Source: Podaxis mareebaensis
Lineage: Eukaryota; Basidiomycota; Agaricomycetes; Agaricales; Agaricaceae
Assembly: GCA_018524725.1 (NCBI GenBank)
Contig: JAEUWP010000418.1
Span: 1 to 64,000 of the forward strand
Direction of reading: 5' to 3'
Length of the DNA stretch: 64,000 nucleotides
This document shows, piece by piece, positions 34,039 through 46,272 of the stretch (positions within the stretch are counted from its first letter, which is position 1; each line of letters opens with the position of its first letter). The position numbers and the translations under genes were made by a program. The notes below the pieces were generated by a model. That model worked only from the letters and a program-made list of their open reading frames with translations. It was not told the DNA's origin and searched no databases.

Positions 34039-37000
34039 GTTGATCGGTCCAAGGAGGAGATGCAGAAAGTCGTAGGAGGGGAGAGATTTATATGTAGTCG
34101 ACAACTTGATTCCAGGGTTAGTTCCAATAGGGTGCTTCCACTCAAGACCCCGTGCACTGCTTTCGTTACGGAGCTATCAACGCTCCTACAGCCTCCCTAT
34201 CAATTCCTCATCAACACCAATGATATGGGTACACGCACCTCTACTTACGATGGCTGGCTGCCGATTATTAGGGATGGGGAGTCTTACGAGGGACTGCTTA
34301 AACCATGCCTTTATCGCTTTTATGGGATGGGGTCTCATCAACGGGGATGGAGACTACCTGCCATATTCAGCGACTAGCTTATGTTCGGATTTGGCAAGTT
34401 GTTTATCTGGTCTGCCTTGTTCTCTTTCGAATCTTCCGCTCACCCTACCATCTTCTCCGAGGATCCTTCCTTTCTGATATGTGGCTCTGTCGACACTCTG
34501 CCCCATGACCGTTCATCGAACTGATGGATCTATCAAACGGACATATGATCACCTGGGAGGCGATATTTTTGCTCAACTCACTGCCATGGCTCTTGACACA
34601 GCTCAAGTCATTCCAGGACTGCAGGCGACATAGGATCGCGAACACTCGCGAATGACATGGGAAATGCAACTGTAACAGCTTTTTCTCCGTCCATTACCCT
34701 GATTTTCATATGTCTCATTCTGGAGATATTCATGATACTCCTGCGACCCTGCTCCAACTAGAATCTTCGTCCGGGTCTCGAGAACACTGATTTCGGCATC
34801 AGCAGCGCCCACGCTCAAGACGCCCGCATGCTCTATGTCTTATCCTAACTGGTCCTTGTTCTCAACTTGACCGGTGCCTCTATCAAATCTCTCAGGAACC
34901 AATCTTCTATTCCTCACGTCCCACAGCGCCCTCTGCGCCATGCTCTTGGTCACATAGTGTAGATCCGTAGCGGTCCCAACATAACGAACTACGGCATTGT
35001 AGATCTGCCTGACAACCACCTTTTCGGTCCATCATTGCCGGGTGTTAACGCTCCTCGCAGGCCAGTAGCAACAATCATAATCATTGATGAACAAGATTGC
35101 CTCCATTCCTCTCTGTAAGCTAACTGCAGCGGATATTTGACTCTCGGTTTCGACCTGCAAAATCGTCTTTCTCGCTATTCTGAACCCCGTCATTCCAGCA
35201 AACCTTTCACACCCGTTCCCACAACGGCACATCCCGTAGTAAGAATATCTGTGGCTTCTCCGCATCTTCGGCCGCGACTAAGTATCTACGTCTGCGCTAT
35301 ACCCCTTCTCGCCATGCCACATATCAGCATTTCATAATCCCCAATGATCCATATTTCTGGTGCATCTCCCACCTCCTGCACAGCCCTTCCCAAACCACAC
35401 GGGGACGTAAGGCATGACCACTGCATGACCTCTAAGCGGTGAAAACAAACGTCAACTTTCCGACAATGCCCTCATGGTGACGCTTCAGTCGCGCCTAGTT
35501 GTGCTTCTCAAGCGCACTGCAAATACAACTAACTCGATAGACACCGATGTATTACTCGCGTCGGCACTTTGATGTCTTGAGAATTGAGTAGTGCTACACG
35601 TGGCCATAATTAGCTTCTGGCCCCCAGAGACTCCTTTAGCAAGACCAAAGTTAGAATAATACGCGCTGAGCACGGAGACGGTTATGAGCCTCCTCTTTCA
35701 TCACACTATTCAATATTTGTAGGTAGTGTATAGAGATAGGACCTCGTGGCTAATCTTATATAGCCACAATCGAGTTGCCACCAGTCTCTGCACCTCATCC
35801 GCTTCGACTCGTGCCATTTTCTCTAGTGCGTTCAAAGCGGTGATTTCATTTCTCCCAGAATGAAGCCTTGCGTTAGTCGAAATAGGATCGCGTGTCGTAT
35901 ACAGTATACCTTCCGTCCCTGCTCGGCTCCCCAATGACACAGCAACATGTCAATGATGACAGATAAAGGGAACTACCTTTCGGACATAGTTTATCTTTGG
36001 AGCTTGGAGGTCTAACGGCAGTGCATGTCCATGCACCATGACGGCCGACTGTGTGCTTTGTGGTGACTAGATCCAGTCAATAGCAAAGCTGATCAAGAGA
36101 GAGGTTACATTGTCATCATATAGTAGTAAGTATATCCAAGTAACGCCCATCGATCGGTCAAGCACGCCTTGAACTACAGGTCGTAGCACCCACACTCTGA
36201 TGCACTGATGATCGAGGGGGAAGCATGGCAATGGCAGAATCTGTCAACCTCACGATCGTACCGCGTTAATGTCCCCAGTGTGGTGCTAACGGTAATATGA
36301 ATGTGATAGGGCTCTGATTCTCGGCGATTCCGTATTATAGATAATTTGGGGGTTGGTCTTTATTACCCCCAAGCGAAGCATGCTGAGAGATCAGGGAGAC
36401 GTCTTTCTGTGCTATTTGAGGGCAACGGCGATGTAGTAAACGCAGCAGAACTCCCTTGTCGATATTGCTCTTCTTGAGATAGATAGTTTATCTGGTAACT
36501 AACCGGCCCCGTTGGTATATACTAGTATATACTACCCTGCGTAATCGACTGCACAGCAAGCGGGATAGAATGAATAGTAGCCATAGCAACCTCCGGAGTC
36601 AGACTTACACTCAACCTCGAACTCCAGACAGCACCTTCGGAAGCCTTGGCAACCAGTTCTCACACCATGCCCTTGTTCAGCTCTTGTCATTGTTTTTCTA
36701 ATTAACCTGAGTTCTCAAGCAGCGCGATGTCGTACTGTTCCGAGATACATCTTGCGCACTCTATAAACATTCTTGAAGGAGGGAAATGGAGTTCCGGAAA
36801 TGGAACAACACCGTTAAGCTTGGGAACGATTGAGTGCTAAGCGCTAAGCGCACAGATTGGGTCGGTAAGTCGACCAGCCAGCTGGCACATTAGCGTGAAG
36901 GAATGACGATAACGTCTTACTGTAGTGAGTCCCACTTGTCAATCATTTGATGGTTTTTGATAACCTTCTTGTTATTCACCGGTTCCCAGTGGAGGACTAT

Positions 37001-37517
37001 TAAGATTATTGTTGTGGGTCCATGGCTGCGCTTGCTGATGGGCGCCTAGTACTTCATAAATATACGGCTAGGCGTATCTGTCCCCTTGTCCATTTAGCCA
37101 AATGCTTGACCTCCTACAAGGTCGATCATGGTAGTTACGAGTATGTACCCTTGTCAACTTGTTCGGGTTCCCCTGTGTTAATCTTTGGCTTGCCCACTCT
37201 GAGCGTCTTCCTTGTTTGAGTACCCGATCAGGAATTATCGGCACGCATTCCATTCAGGGAAGACAAGAACAGGGCAAGAAATTGAATTACGAAAAAAAAT
37301 AATAAATTATGACTTGTGTAAAATACGAAGTGCAGATCTGACTATGATGAATGTGATTGACATCACTATGACTGGTGAACGAAAAAGAAAAAGAAACACA
37401 AAGGCAAGGGAGGACTGATAAAAGTACAGTGCTCACACGCTAGTCTAGCAAGATCAGAGTCATGAGAGAGATGAAGAGGAAAGAGTACCAAAAGGTTCTG
37501 CCTTCTCCGGGTTACAC
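34039..37517. other. Gap with possible degenerate coding remnants
   Basis: No complete gene is visible. Reverse-strand patches read like coding sequence: TILQVETESQISAAVSLQRG (35032-35265), VVRYVGTATDLHYVTKSMAQ (about 34900-35010), and EITALNALEKMARVEADEVQ (35710-35940), separated by stops. I do not recognise the family. A perfect 18 bp palindrome gtatatactagtatatac lies at 36515-36532, and a MITE relative at 36853-36991. Confidence 0.3.
36853..36991. mobile_element. Diverged MITE copy related to 26942-27090
   Basis: Left end gattgggtcggtaagtcgac and right end gttattcaccggttcccagtg resemble the inverted repeats of the intact element (cactgggccggtgagtcaa and its complement). Both copies also share ccagct just inside the left end. 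Size is 139 bp against 149 bp. No clear target duplication remains. An old, mutated copy is inferred. Confidence 0.5.
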
Positions 37518-38572
37518 CTAGTAAACCTTCAGCAGAATCCAGAGCGTCCAGACCAACCAACACAAAGAGAGATACGAGGGTGTCCATAGGCCCGTTCCAC
37601 CATCAATCAAAGGTGCTGCGGCACCAATGGTTTCGTTCAAACAGGTTAGGAGGGTCATATCCACGGTTGAAGGCAGAGGACTATCAGGCGTCCCTTCAGC
37701 AGCATATGTAGCGGTATTGTTGTACTGGTCCAAAGTGAGAGCTATTGAGCTTGCGCGGTAGTACTGCACAACCTGTTCGGGTCTTGGAATTGACGCATTG
37801 GGGTCAAGAGGTGTTAATGTCGGTGCCGGATTCGTGGTAAACTTGGACGAACAGTTTGCTGAGAGGTCTGAGATTAGTGAGGCAACTGTGGCATTGTCGG
37901 CTACTAGGCAGAACGTGTTGTTGATAGATGGTGATTGGAATATCGCAGTTGATAGGGGTCCACCTGGGCGTGTGCTGTTGTTGACACCTCCGTACTGCAT
38001 GGAAGATTCAATAACGAGTTGTTTGGATCGAAGAATGACCTTGTGCCGGCGCTCACCTCCTCTCTAGCATCAAGATACGCGTCTGCTAAGATAATCGCGC
38101 TTCCGCCCCACACCAATGGCCAAAAGAAAAACGGGAAAGGACGTCCACTGACACCTCGTGTTGTGTAAGTGCTCCCATAACCACTTCCATATGTTCTAAT
38201 CCGCGAGGCGCATTGATATGGATCTGTTAATAGGGCGATCACTGTCGGAGAACAACCTGAAACTCACCGTGTTCCAAATATCTGGCTGCGTGTCCCACCG
38301 CCTTGGAACCTTCCTGCAAAGGGCATTCCTGCAGGGATGATTGAAGAAGGTCCTCCACCTGAACCATACGCAGAGGCGGATTTCGACTTTCCACCGAGGT
38401 TGAAACCTGAAGACGACTTGATTGTTCGGGGTTTAGTGTTGGAGCCTCCTTTACCTGAACTCTTGCCATGACCGCCTCTTCCTCCCCCACCTCTACCACC
38501 ACCGCCCCCACCTTTCCGTCGTGCAAGCGTTTTTGTTGATGAAGAGCGTTTACTGATACCTGGTATAAACAT
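37518..38572 (-). CDS. Gly/Ser-rich membrane protein of unknown function
   Basis: Three exons fit. Exon 1 (38572 to about 38268) encodes a basic N-terminus with a poly-Gly/Arg stretch around RRKGGGGGGRGGGGRGG and ends GTRSQIFGTR. The middle exon has a membrane segment FFFWPLVWGGSAIILADAY. The last exon gives an Asn/Thr-rich, probably extracellular region with several NxT/S sites (NNSTRP, NNTFC, DNATVA, NNTATY, LNETIG), paired Cys, and a C-terminal hydrophobic segment (SYLSLCWLVWTLWILL). The C-terminal segment may be a second membrane pass or a GPI signal. I recognise no named family. Similar unnamed proteins are common in basidiomycetes. A cell-surface role is inferred from topology only. Confidence 0.65.
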
Positions 38573-39667
38573 GGTTAAGCGCGGTAGGGTGTTGAAGAAG
38601 TCGTGAAAAGCGATCGTGAGGTGTGCAGTGAAAGGTGCGTCGGAGGCAAGAGGAGTCGCGTGTTACGAATTATTGATCTGAACGTATAGGGGTGGCTTTG
38701 AAACCAAATTCATCGCCCAGTTGCTTTGCCTCCTTTTATCCCCTCGGAAGGGCTCTTCGCGGTGCCTGGATGCCGATGGTGTGGCTTTGGTGTGTAGCTG
38801 TTTCTCCCGTTCCGCCACCGGATCTGGAATGCTCTGCACCTTGCCTCGAAATTCGATAGCCTAGCAGCTGGCTTATTACTAGCTATTTGAAGTCCATAAA
38901 TGGCACCGCAACGCAATGTGCTGCAGCGCTTCGAGACTGCGTGGATGACTGTGAAAGGAAGCCTATTTGAGGAGTACTGGTGGCGGCGTGGCAATCGCTG
39001 AACAGTGCATTCTGGATTTGGGTTGGGCTCTAGGCTCGAGAGTCAAGACTCATGCACCTTCCACTATTGATGAGATGTCAACGGATGCTTACCCAGGAAT
39101 CGAGGAGTTAAATGGCTCAGAGGCAGTGAGTCCTCGAGGTGCAGAGAAGGAGCTAATGAGACGTTCTGGAGTAGACTAGAGTTCTATATTTGTCGACATT
39201 TATCCGGTCTTGATGGTGGTTGACTTCGTAATATTGGCCGCAACATGACCACAACGTCATATGACGACCAGACTGATGCGACGCGAGACGCTTCGCGGCG
39301 TGCTCAACTTCACAACCTTAAACAACAGGGTACGTCGTATAGCCTTGCGACTCGCACTCTTCAGTTGGCACTGGGATGAAGAGCGCGAACATAGGAGCTC
39401 CGAGCAGCGCCTTGGGACTCCAGATCTAACCCAAGAACGGAACCCACATACGCCGAGGTTACGAAGACACCCCCTCATCGCAAAGACGGCGGAGCGTGAA
39501 TGAGTTCCTGGCGGGCCGCTTGCTCATCACACGACACAACCCAATGTACAATGTCACTGCTTCCTAACCCTCCGCCATTTCTCCTTTGTTGCATATAAAC
39601 GACATGTTTTCCGCTCAAAGAATAGAGGCCACTTCTCCTGAACTTCACAATACTTGCAAGACCAACG
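38573..39667. promoter_or_regulatory. Divergent intergenic region
   Basis: This lies between the membrane-protein gene (leftward) and the GH43 gene (rightward), so it must contain both promoters. A TATA-like gcatataaacg sits at 39590, about 75 bp before the GH43 start. Short ORFs on both strands show no domain. Confidence 0.45.
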
Positions 39668-41016
39668 ATGATCAGCTTCATCCGACTTGGGTTCCTGACT
39701 GCGTTATTGAGTGCATTGTGCACCCTGAGCCTCGCTGCGCCCGCGCCTGCAAATATCACATCCACGGCACCGGCGTTGTCCCTCGAGATGTTCAAACGGG
39801 CTGTGTCTGCCCCATATGTTTTCACTGCGTTCACTTCTGCATCAGAGTCGAACCTTTATGTGTACACTTCGAATGATGGGACGACCTTCAAGCTGTTAAA
39901 GGGACCGACCTATACACCCCCTTCCGGGCTTATCCGGGATCCGAGTGTCATTTTACATACCGAGTACGTGGATATATCTATGTCTCGTCTATATGTCAGG
40001 ACGTTACTGATCAGCGATCTCCGTTTATAGTGGGAAATATTACATCGCCTGTGCGTCGACTGCTATTATAGCTGTGGAGTAAAATTGAGAACCTGCCTTT
40101 CAGACACCACCAACTGGACTGGAACCAACTTTGCGATTGCGGTTAGTGTATTTGTCGGCCATAACACCTTTTTCATGGGCTGACTATTGTACAGAGCAGC
40201 TCTGATCTCATCAACTGGTCATTAGTGGCGACTATCTCAACGGCCTCCTCCGTAATCACACCCGTCAACACTTGGGCACCCGTACGTCTACATGGATATG
40301 ATCGGAACACCAGTAGCTATTAACCAGGTTGTGATATCAGGAATTTTTTAAGGACCCCAAGACAGGTAAACTTAACATCATTGTCTCGCTGTCAACCGGG
40401 AGCTATGGTCCATTCCTTCCTTATGTCTTTACCGCCAACGATTCTACGTTGAGATCTTGGTCCGGTCCCGTCGTCATGTCAGGCATCTCTAACGCCGGGC
40501 TTGGATACATCGATACTTTCCCCATATTCTTCAAGTAAGGCACTGTCGAACATTTGCGACGAGCTTTGCCTCCGGATGCTTACTCTTTTATGCCTCCTAG
40601 CAACCAGTATCATATCTTCACCAAGGCAGAGTCCAATGGCCAAAAGCACGTCGAGCATGCTGTAGCTTCCTCACTCACCGGTCCATATTCGTTTGTCCAG
40701 CAAGGCGATTTTGCTGGCTGGGGACAGGCTGAAGGACCTTGTGTCACTGTCCTGCCAAATGGGAAATTCCGACTGTGCGTTTTTTTTTCTGATTCAAATA
40801 TATCTTGCTAACCATTGGTGGCGATATAGGTATGCAGACGGTTTTAACTCCGGTAAACATTTCTAATTATCGAAGCCGTTAATAGCGTCCTAACACCAAA
40901 CCGTAACAGGAAAGTACATTTACTCCGACTCAAGTGATTTGTACAACTGGTCGCCCTACCAGACGCTTCCGAGTCTCAGTGGCGTGGTGAGGCACGGTAC
41001 GGTCCTGAAACAATGA
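39668..41016 (+). CDS. Secreted glycoside hydrolase family 43 protein
   Basis: The start MISFIRLGFLTALLSALCTL is a signal peptide ending near LAAPAPA. Several introns of about 55-110 bp split the gene. GH43 five-bladed propeller motifs: LIRDPSVILHTDGKYYIAYT with the likely catalytic base Asp, ASSSDLINWSLVATI, NTWAPEFFKDPKTGKLNI, GYIDTFPIFF with a second Asp, and QAEGPCVTVLPNGKF with the likely acid Glu. The protein ends RHGTVLKQ at about 320 residues, a usual size for a single-domain GH43. It should act outside the cell on plant arabinan, arabinoxylan or xylan side chains; the exact substrate cannot be fixed. There is no carbohydrate-binding module. Confidence 0.82.
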
Positions 41017-41761
41017 AGGATAGATGGTCGTCATGATATGGGTCTGACTGTAGATGTTGAGTGCCACGTTCGAACAGAGTACAGCGCTGAAAGGAGTGTT
41101 AATGATCCATCAGAAGGTCTCTACATGAGATAGATTCTTGTGCTACCGGATGGCCCACGGAGCTTCCATCAGAGATTCCCACCACATATGAAGTTTCCAT
41201 TACGGCCCTCTCAGTTGACTATCTCGTACTCGCTCGCCCTATGTCCTCCTTTATGAGCATCAACTCCTATTTAGCCCAATCTCAGCTTCTCGGCTGGGGT
41301 GGGCGCTCAGCGCGGTTAACGATAATCAAGTATTGATGTGAGATCAAGTCGCTTCATGTTGTATTCTTCGCTTCAAAGGGTCCTTCCTCACACTTCTAGG
41401 CCAATATTAGGAAGGTTCTGTCACCACATATGACCGCAATGTAATGTGGAAGGATTGACCTGGTGGACACTGTTCCGTTCCACCAATGAAAGGTTTCCAT
41501 GTAGTGCCATAGGACACGGCCTCCTATTCACCCTAGCAATCACTGCTTTTGACATCGACCATCAACAAGGTATCTTACTTATTGGGATGGACCTTTTGGT
41601 AATAATGAAATGTTAGCAGCATTTTCCTGTTCTCGCTAAGTCCTTGCTAGTGCTGCTCAGCGCTCATCGTGTTCTGCTCTTTGCTCTTAATACCACCACC
41701 GCCACCATCTCTTGCGACCTCTTCTTCTACCCCACAAACTCCAATCGAGCGCACTTAACAG
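41017..41761. other. Intergenic
   Basis: Holds the 3' end of the GH43 gene and the promoter of the Vps68 gene. I see no ORF with support. Confidence 0.5.
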
Positions 41762-42718
41762 ATGCCACTCTTTTGGTCCCGCGACCCCGATCCCGTCTCA
41801 CCTGCACGGATCGAAATCGAAGTTCAAGTTGAAACCCAGGTGGAAGTTGATTACACTCGGAGCCCTGTAGCTGGAGAGGAGCCAGGTTCGGGGTACGAAG
41901 AGAGGCCGTCTTTGGATTACGATTCCCACGGTTCCGTACAGCCACACACACCATTCCTCCCCCGTCGTGCGGTTACCGCAGCACCGTCAGACCTATACCA
42001 TCCTTCACCGTACCTACGACCTTTGGATTGGAAGAAGTGCATCATGTCTCTCCCAAGAGCTGATTACGACCCCAGGAGGGTGTGTTTGAATCCTTGTCCC
42101 AATTTCACGCTGGGGAAACATAGGAGGACGATTGGGGTGTATCTTGCGGGAGCTTTGGTATGCTTTCCACGTTTCCGTGCTGCCGTGGCTCTGAGGTGCT
42201 CAATGAATGTACTTTTGTATATTTTGTTTAGTTTGCGCTGGCGAATTGGACGTTCTTGGATGCTGCTGTGCTGTCAGCCCACGCAAAGCCCAAATGGGAA
42301 GATGAACCGCCTGTTCATGTTACTTTCGTCGATTGGGTGCCGGGGATTTGCTCCCTGCTAGGGTATTTTGTGATCAATATGATTGATAAGGATAGGGTTA
42401 AGGGTGAGGAAGGGTTTGGTGACTCAAGAGCTGTGTGGAGGGCGAGGTTGTTCTTGTTCATCGGTTTTGCGCTTATGGCTGGCGGTCTTGCTGGCAGTGT
42501 GGTGCGTCGTTATCTGTCTCTTGTTTTAAACCTCCTCATTGGTTGTTCGGTGACAGACTATCCTGATCCTGAAATACCTGTTGCATAACTACGCGCCCCA
42601 GTACACGTATTATGGATATGCGAATGTCTCTCAAAGCGTAGCGCTCATGCTTTCGGCGGTGGTTCTCTGGATCGCACAGAATACTAGTAACGAATATGAA
42701 TACAACCTCACGTTGTAG
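41762..42718 (+). CDS. VPS68: Vps68/TMEM50 (UPF0220) membrane protein
   Basis: Exons 41762-42157, 42232-42501 and 42557-42718 join in frame. An N-terminal acidic extension (about 95 residues, with ARIEIEVQVETQVEVDY) precedes the conserved core. Four membrane segments follow: YLAGALFALANWTFLDAAVL, WVPGICSLLGYFVINMI, RLFLFIGFALMAGGLAGSV and SVALMLSAVVLWIAQ. The spacing, the FVDW before segment 2, and the DSRAVWRARLFLF stretch match the Vps68/TMEM50 family. In yeast Vps68 works with Vps55 in endosome-to-vacuole transport. The N-terminal extension is longer than in yeast. Confidence 0.82.
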
Positions 42719-43228
42719 CCTTCTTCTTCCCTCTCCCTCTGTTTTTCTACTTCGCTACGAACTCTTGTAACCAATAATACCGTTCTTGTTTCAGATATAT
42801 GGAATTTCTTCCATTATTGACAAGTCCTGGCGGTCACACCGTTTCAGTCGACAAATGCTCCAGTGATTACAACTGATGAAGCATACGTACTTCGGTATGG
42901 TGGTCATATGTACATTCTTTTTTCGGTCCGATGAAAGGAAAAGGCGCTTCTCCTATCCGATTCCATGGCCATTTCCTTGGAAGCAGGTCTCATGACAGGA
43001 CTCCTTTTCTTACTGGCGTGAGGTTGACAGGTTTTTTTCAGAGGCCTGTCATATTCGACATGGCAAAGGCGCCACCAGATCAGGTTCTTGTCTCTTACGA
43101 TATGAGAAAAGTGCCCCGGAAAACTCACGAGGTTGAGATTATATGGAAACTAGTATCTCGCCGAGGGGTACGTATAAAGTCTCTAAGTACAAATCACTTT
43201 TCTAGTTTTCCCTGTCTTAGCAAACGGC
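42719..43228. other. Intergenic
   Basis: Holds the promoter of the first GFA gene. A 119 aa forward ORF at 42931-43290 has no domain and runs into the GFA start in another frame. Confidence 0.45.
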
Positions 43229-43844
43229 ATGCCCTGTCAAGGATCCTGCCTTTGTGGTCAAATTATCATCGGGCTCGATGTGACACCTGAAGATCAGGTC
43301 TGTTATTCCACGTCTCTCCACCAGCCGGCTGAAATTAATCATCGAGCCTAGTATGTCTGTCATTGTGTGGATTGTCGACAAACTAGCGGAAGTGCTATGG
43401 CCGCCAATTTTCTCGCTCCCAAGAGCAAAATTAAGATCACTGGACCTGTGAAGGAGTATAACTCGCCAGCGGCTAGCGGAAACATTGGTTCGTTTATCCG
43501 AGAACCTTTGATTAACGCTTAATGCTGAGAAGTGGGTTAATGGTGGTTCCAGTGACGCGCATCTTCTGTGGCAACTGTGGCAGTGCCATTGCACATACTT
43601 CTACAATGTTCCCGGAACTCAAAGCCATTCAGACTGGGAACCTCCCTGATTTCGCGAAAATTCCTATCACGAATGAACGTGAGCGGTTGTTCCCGTATTA
43701 GTTTTTAGTTGTCGCTGATGAGTGAGCTGTTGGTTAGTTTATGTGAAGGATCGTTGGGTGGGTCTGTCTGAGATTCCTGGTGCGAAACAAGTGGAAGCGA
43801 TGCCTGGGCTCGACTTCCTACAGAAAGCTCTGGATATGGCTTGA
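43229..43844 (+). CDS. GFA/CENP-V domain protein 1 of 3
   Basis: A small protein of about 135 residues in four exons. Zinc-ligand motifs of the GFA (glutathione-dependent formaldehyde-activating) fold are CQGSCLCGQI, VCHCVDCRQTSGSAM and FCGNCGSAIAH. It continues with TGNLPDFAKIPIT, VKDRW and QVEAMPG. The introns follow the codons for EDQ, GNI and TNE, exactly as in the next two genes. The fold binds zinc and is found in enzymes or proteins of unclear substrate; the formaldehyde-glutathione activity is proven for few members, so the specific role here is open. It is the most diverged of the tandem trio. Confidence 0.82.
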
Positions 43845-44219
43845 GGCGGATGGTGCGTTGGATTGGTAGGGCAGAAATGTCGCGCATGCTTCCCGTACAA
43901 AAATGTCAGATCGCGTGCTGAGGGTCGAGTCTGGATAGCTGCTAGGGACTAGCCTCGGTTCTTCTCAAATGCCACGATCACGAAAGAATGCCCTGGCTTG
44001 TCCTGCCGCTCAGACATCCCCAGCTCACTCGTGATCACTGAAGACCATGATCAAATTTCCTGGACCTGGCTTACGCAAGTGAGTGAAAAGATGGCTATGA
44101 ATAAGTGTGTTGTGAAAGTATGAGCATGACCACCCGGTCTGGGAATAATAGCGAGCCTGCATAAATATGGAGGATCTCAAGCCAACTAATTCTGCTTGTG
44201 TGATTGAACTGAGCTCAAA

Positions 44220-44847
44220 ATGCCCCACATTGGATATTGCCTCTGTGGTCAGACCAAGATCGAACTTGCTAGTACTCACAAAGATCAGGTTTGTCGAGGC
44301 CACCCATCCTTCATTCTGATCGCTGAATTTGTTCGTGAAATTTAGTACACATGTTATTGTACAGACTGTAGGCAAACCAGTGGGTCTGCACTGAGTACCA
44401 ACATCCTCGCCCCACAGAAGGACATTAAGATCACTGGTCCTGTCAAAGAGTATCAAGCCTTAGCGGCCAGTGGGAATGTCGGTGCGTGCATGGGTCTCTG
44501 TCATGACTACCAGGCGCCCGCTCCGGCAGCAATATGTGCTCTGTTGGTGTCAAATTACTGACATTTGTGGATAGTTACCAGAATCTTCTGTGGAAATTGT
44601 GGGAGTGCGATTTCGCACAAGTCGCCTATGTTTAAGGAGCTTCAAGCACTTCAGACGGGTAATTTCGCGGATTTTGTGAATATTCCTATTACAATGGAAG
44701 GTGGGTATTCGTATCCACCTTGGGGCGCGACGGTTGCTGATGGCTTGTGCGGATGTAGTCTTCGTGAAGGATCGCTGGCCTGTTCTTGAAGCGATTGCTG
44801 GGGCAGAGCAGGTGGAGGCGATGCCTGCTTTCTTGACCCAGGGCTAG
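44220..44847 (+). CDS. GFA/CENP-V domain protein 2 of 3
   Basis: This starts MPHIGYCLCGQTKIELAST. Zinc ligands are CLCG, CYCTDCRQTSGSAL and FCGNCGSAISH, followed by QTGNFADFVNIPIT and VFVKDRWPVLEAI, ending AFLTQG. Introns follow KDQ, GNV and TME, the same positions as in its neighbours. Its sequence is closer to copy 3 than to copy 1. It lies 375 bp downstream of copy 1 in the same direction with its own promoter. A tandem duplication is inferred. Confidence 0.82.
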
Positions 44848-45296
44848 TTGTTATCTGGATTGCGAATGCGAATTGCAGAGCGTATGTGAATATCGAGATG
44901 ACCATGTCATGTGAAGCTGCAGGTCGTGCTTTATGCTATGTTACCCGAGTAGATTATCAAGCAGTTCACAAGTTGGAATGATGCCGATGGTCTATAGGTC
45001 GTCTTCTCTCCACCTCGGTCTTGGGAGTGATCTATATCTTACCGTGAAACACCTGTTAAGGGATTCTCAACGGAAGGGGTAGTGGGTTATGACATGTTAG
45101 ATTCACATGGGGAAGACAGATTCGGAGTGATGTGATCACGTTCTAAGTCCATGATAGGGAAATATGTCTGATTATACTCATTGGTGTGAATGGGTCGCTC
45201 CCTCCGGGCTGGAGGTATAAAGGAAGCTCACCGCCTCTGGAGAATACCCAAATCCTCCCAGTCACACGACACTAGCATCCCACTCACTCCCTCACA

Positions 45297-45881
45297 ATGC
45301 CTCACACAGGATCCTGCCTCTGTGGTCAGACGAAAGTTGAGATCGGCGGCGAGTCTTACAAAGAACAAGTATGCAGAGCGGGCTTCCGCATTATCGCACA
45401 AGGGCTGATCTTACTGTGCTCGACATAATAGATCGTGTGCCACTGCACGGATTGCAGACAGACTAGTGGAAGTGCTTTCAGTACCAATATCCTAGCACCT
45501 CAAAAGGACGTGAAGATCACTGGTCCTTTCAAGGAATATACCATCAAAGCAGCAAGCGGAAATCCCGGTATGTCTTCTCGACATCTTAACAGGAGAGCGG
45601 AGTATCGACGGTTAGCTATGTAGTCACTCGCGTCTTCTGTGGTAACTGCGGTAGCGCAATTTCCCACAAGTCAGTTGTCTTCGGAGACGCACAGGCAATC
45701 CAAACCGGAAACTTTGCGGACTTTGCGAATATCCCCATTACCACCGAGCGTAAGTACTTCTGCGGTCATGCATCGGGATTTTTCTAATGAGATCATTTTA
45801 GTCTTTGTAAAGGATCGTTGGACCGGTTTAGCTCCTATCGCTGGTGCTGCGCAGGTGCAGGCTATGCCCCCTAAGGCCTAA
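45297..45881 (+). CDS. GFA/CENP-V domain protein 3 of 3
   Basis: This starts MPHTGSCLCGQTKVEIGGES. Zinc ligands are CLCG, CHCTDCRQTSGSAF and FCGNCGSAISH; further blocks are NILAPQKDVKITGP, QTGNFADFANIPIT and LFVKDRWTGL, ending AMPPKA. Introns follow KEQ, GNP and TTE. All Cys ligands are intact. It sits 449 bp from copy 2. Together the three form a zinc-enzyme-like cluster whose substrate cannot be read from sequence. Confidence 0.82.
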
Positions 45882-46272
45882 GTAATCGCTAGAAGAACTT
45901 ATGTATGATATACATAAATATGTATGAATACGTGGAAGTTTGTCGTTCCTCAGCCTTGAGAGTGGCTGAATATCACTAAGTCGTCCGACTGAATACATGG
46001 AGAACGAAGACAGCTGGCTGTGTGTGCATCATGGTTGCGGATGGGAAACCATAGCCGAGGATGGCATGCGGATGGCACGGGTGTGGGGGACGCGGTCATG
46101 TGATCGACGTGACTTTCGAACCAGCACGTGATGGATCAAAACGCGATTGCCTCGTGTTGGATTTTGATCTGTTCAGTGCTAGTTCAACTTCCTCGAACAT
46201 TCTTAACTACTACTATCAGGTCAACAGTGACCAGGCGTTAGGCCATAGTCCCAGCAACACATCCTCGACATC
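45882..46272. promoter_or_regulatory. Promoter region of the polo-like kinase gene
   Basis: This 391 bp separates the third GFA gene from the kinase. It contains the 3' UTR of the former and the promoter of the latter. No TATA box is evident. Confidence 0.4.
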
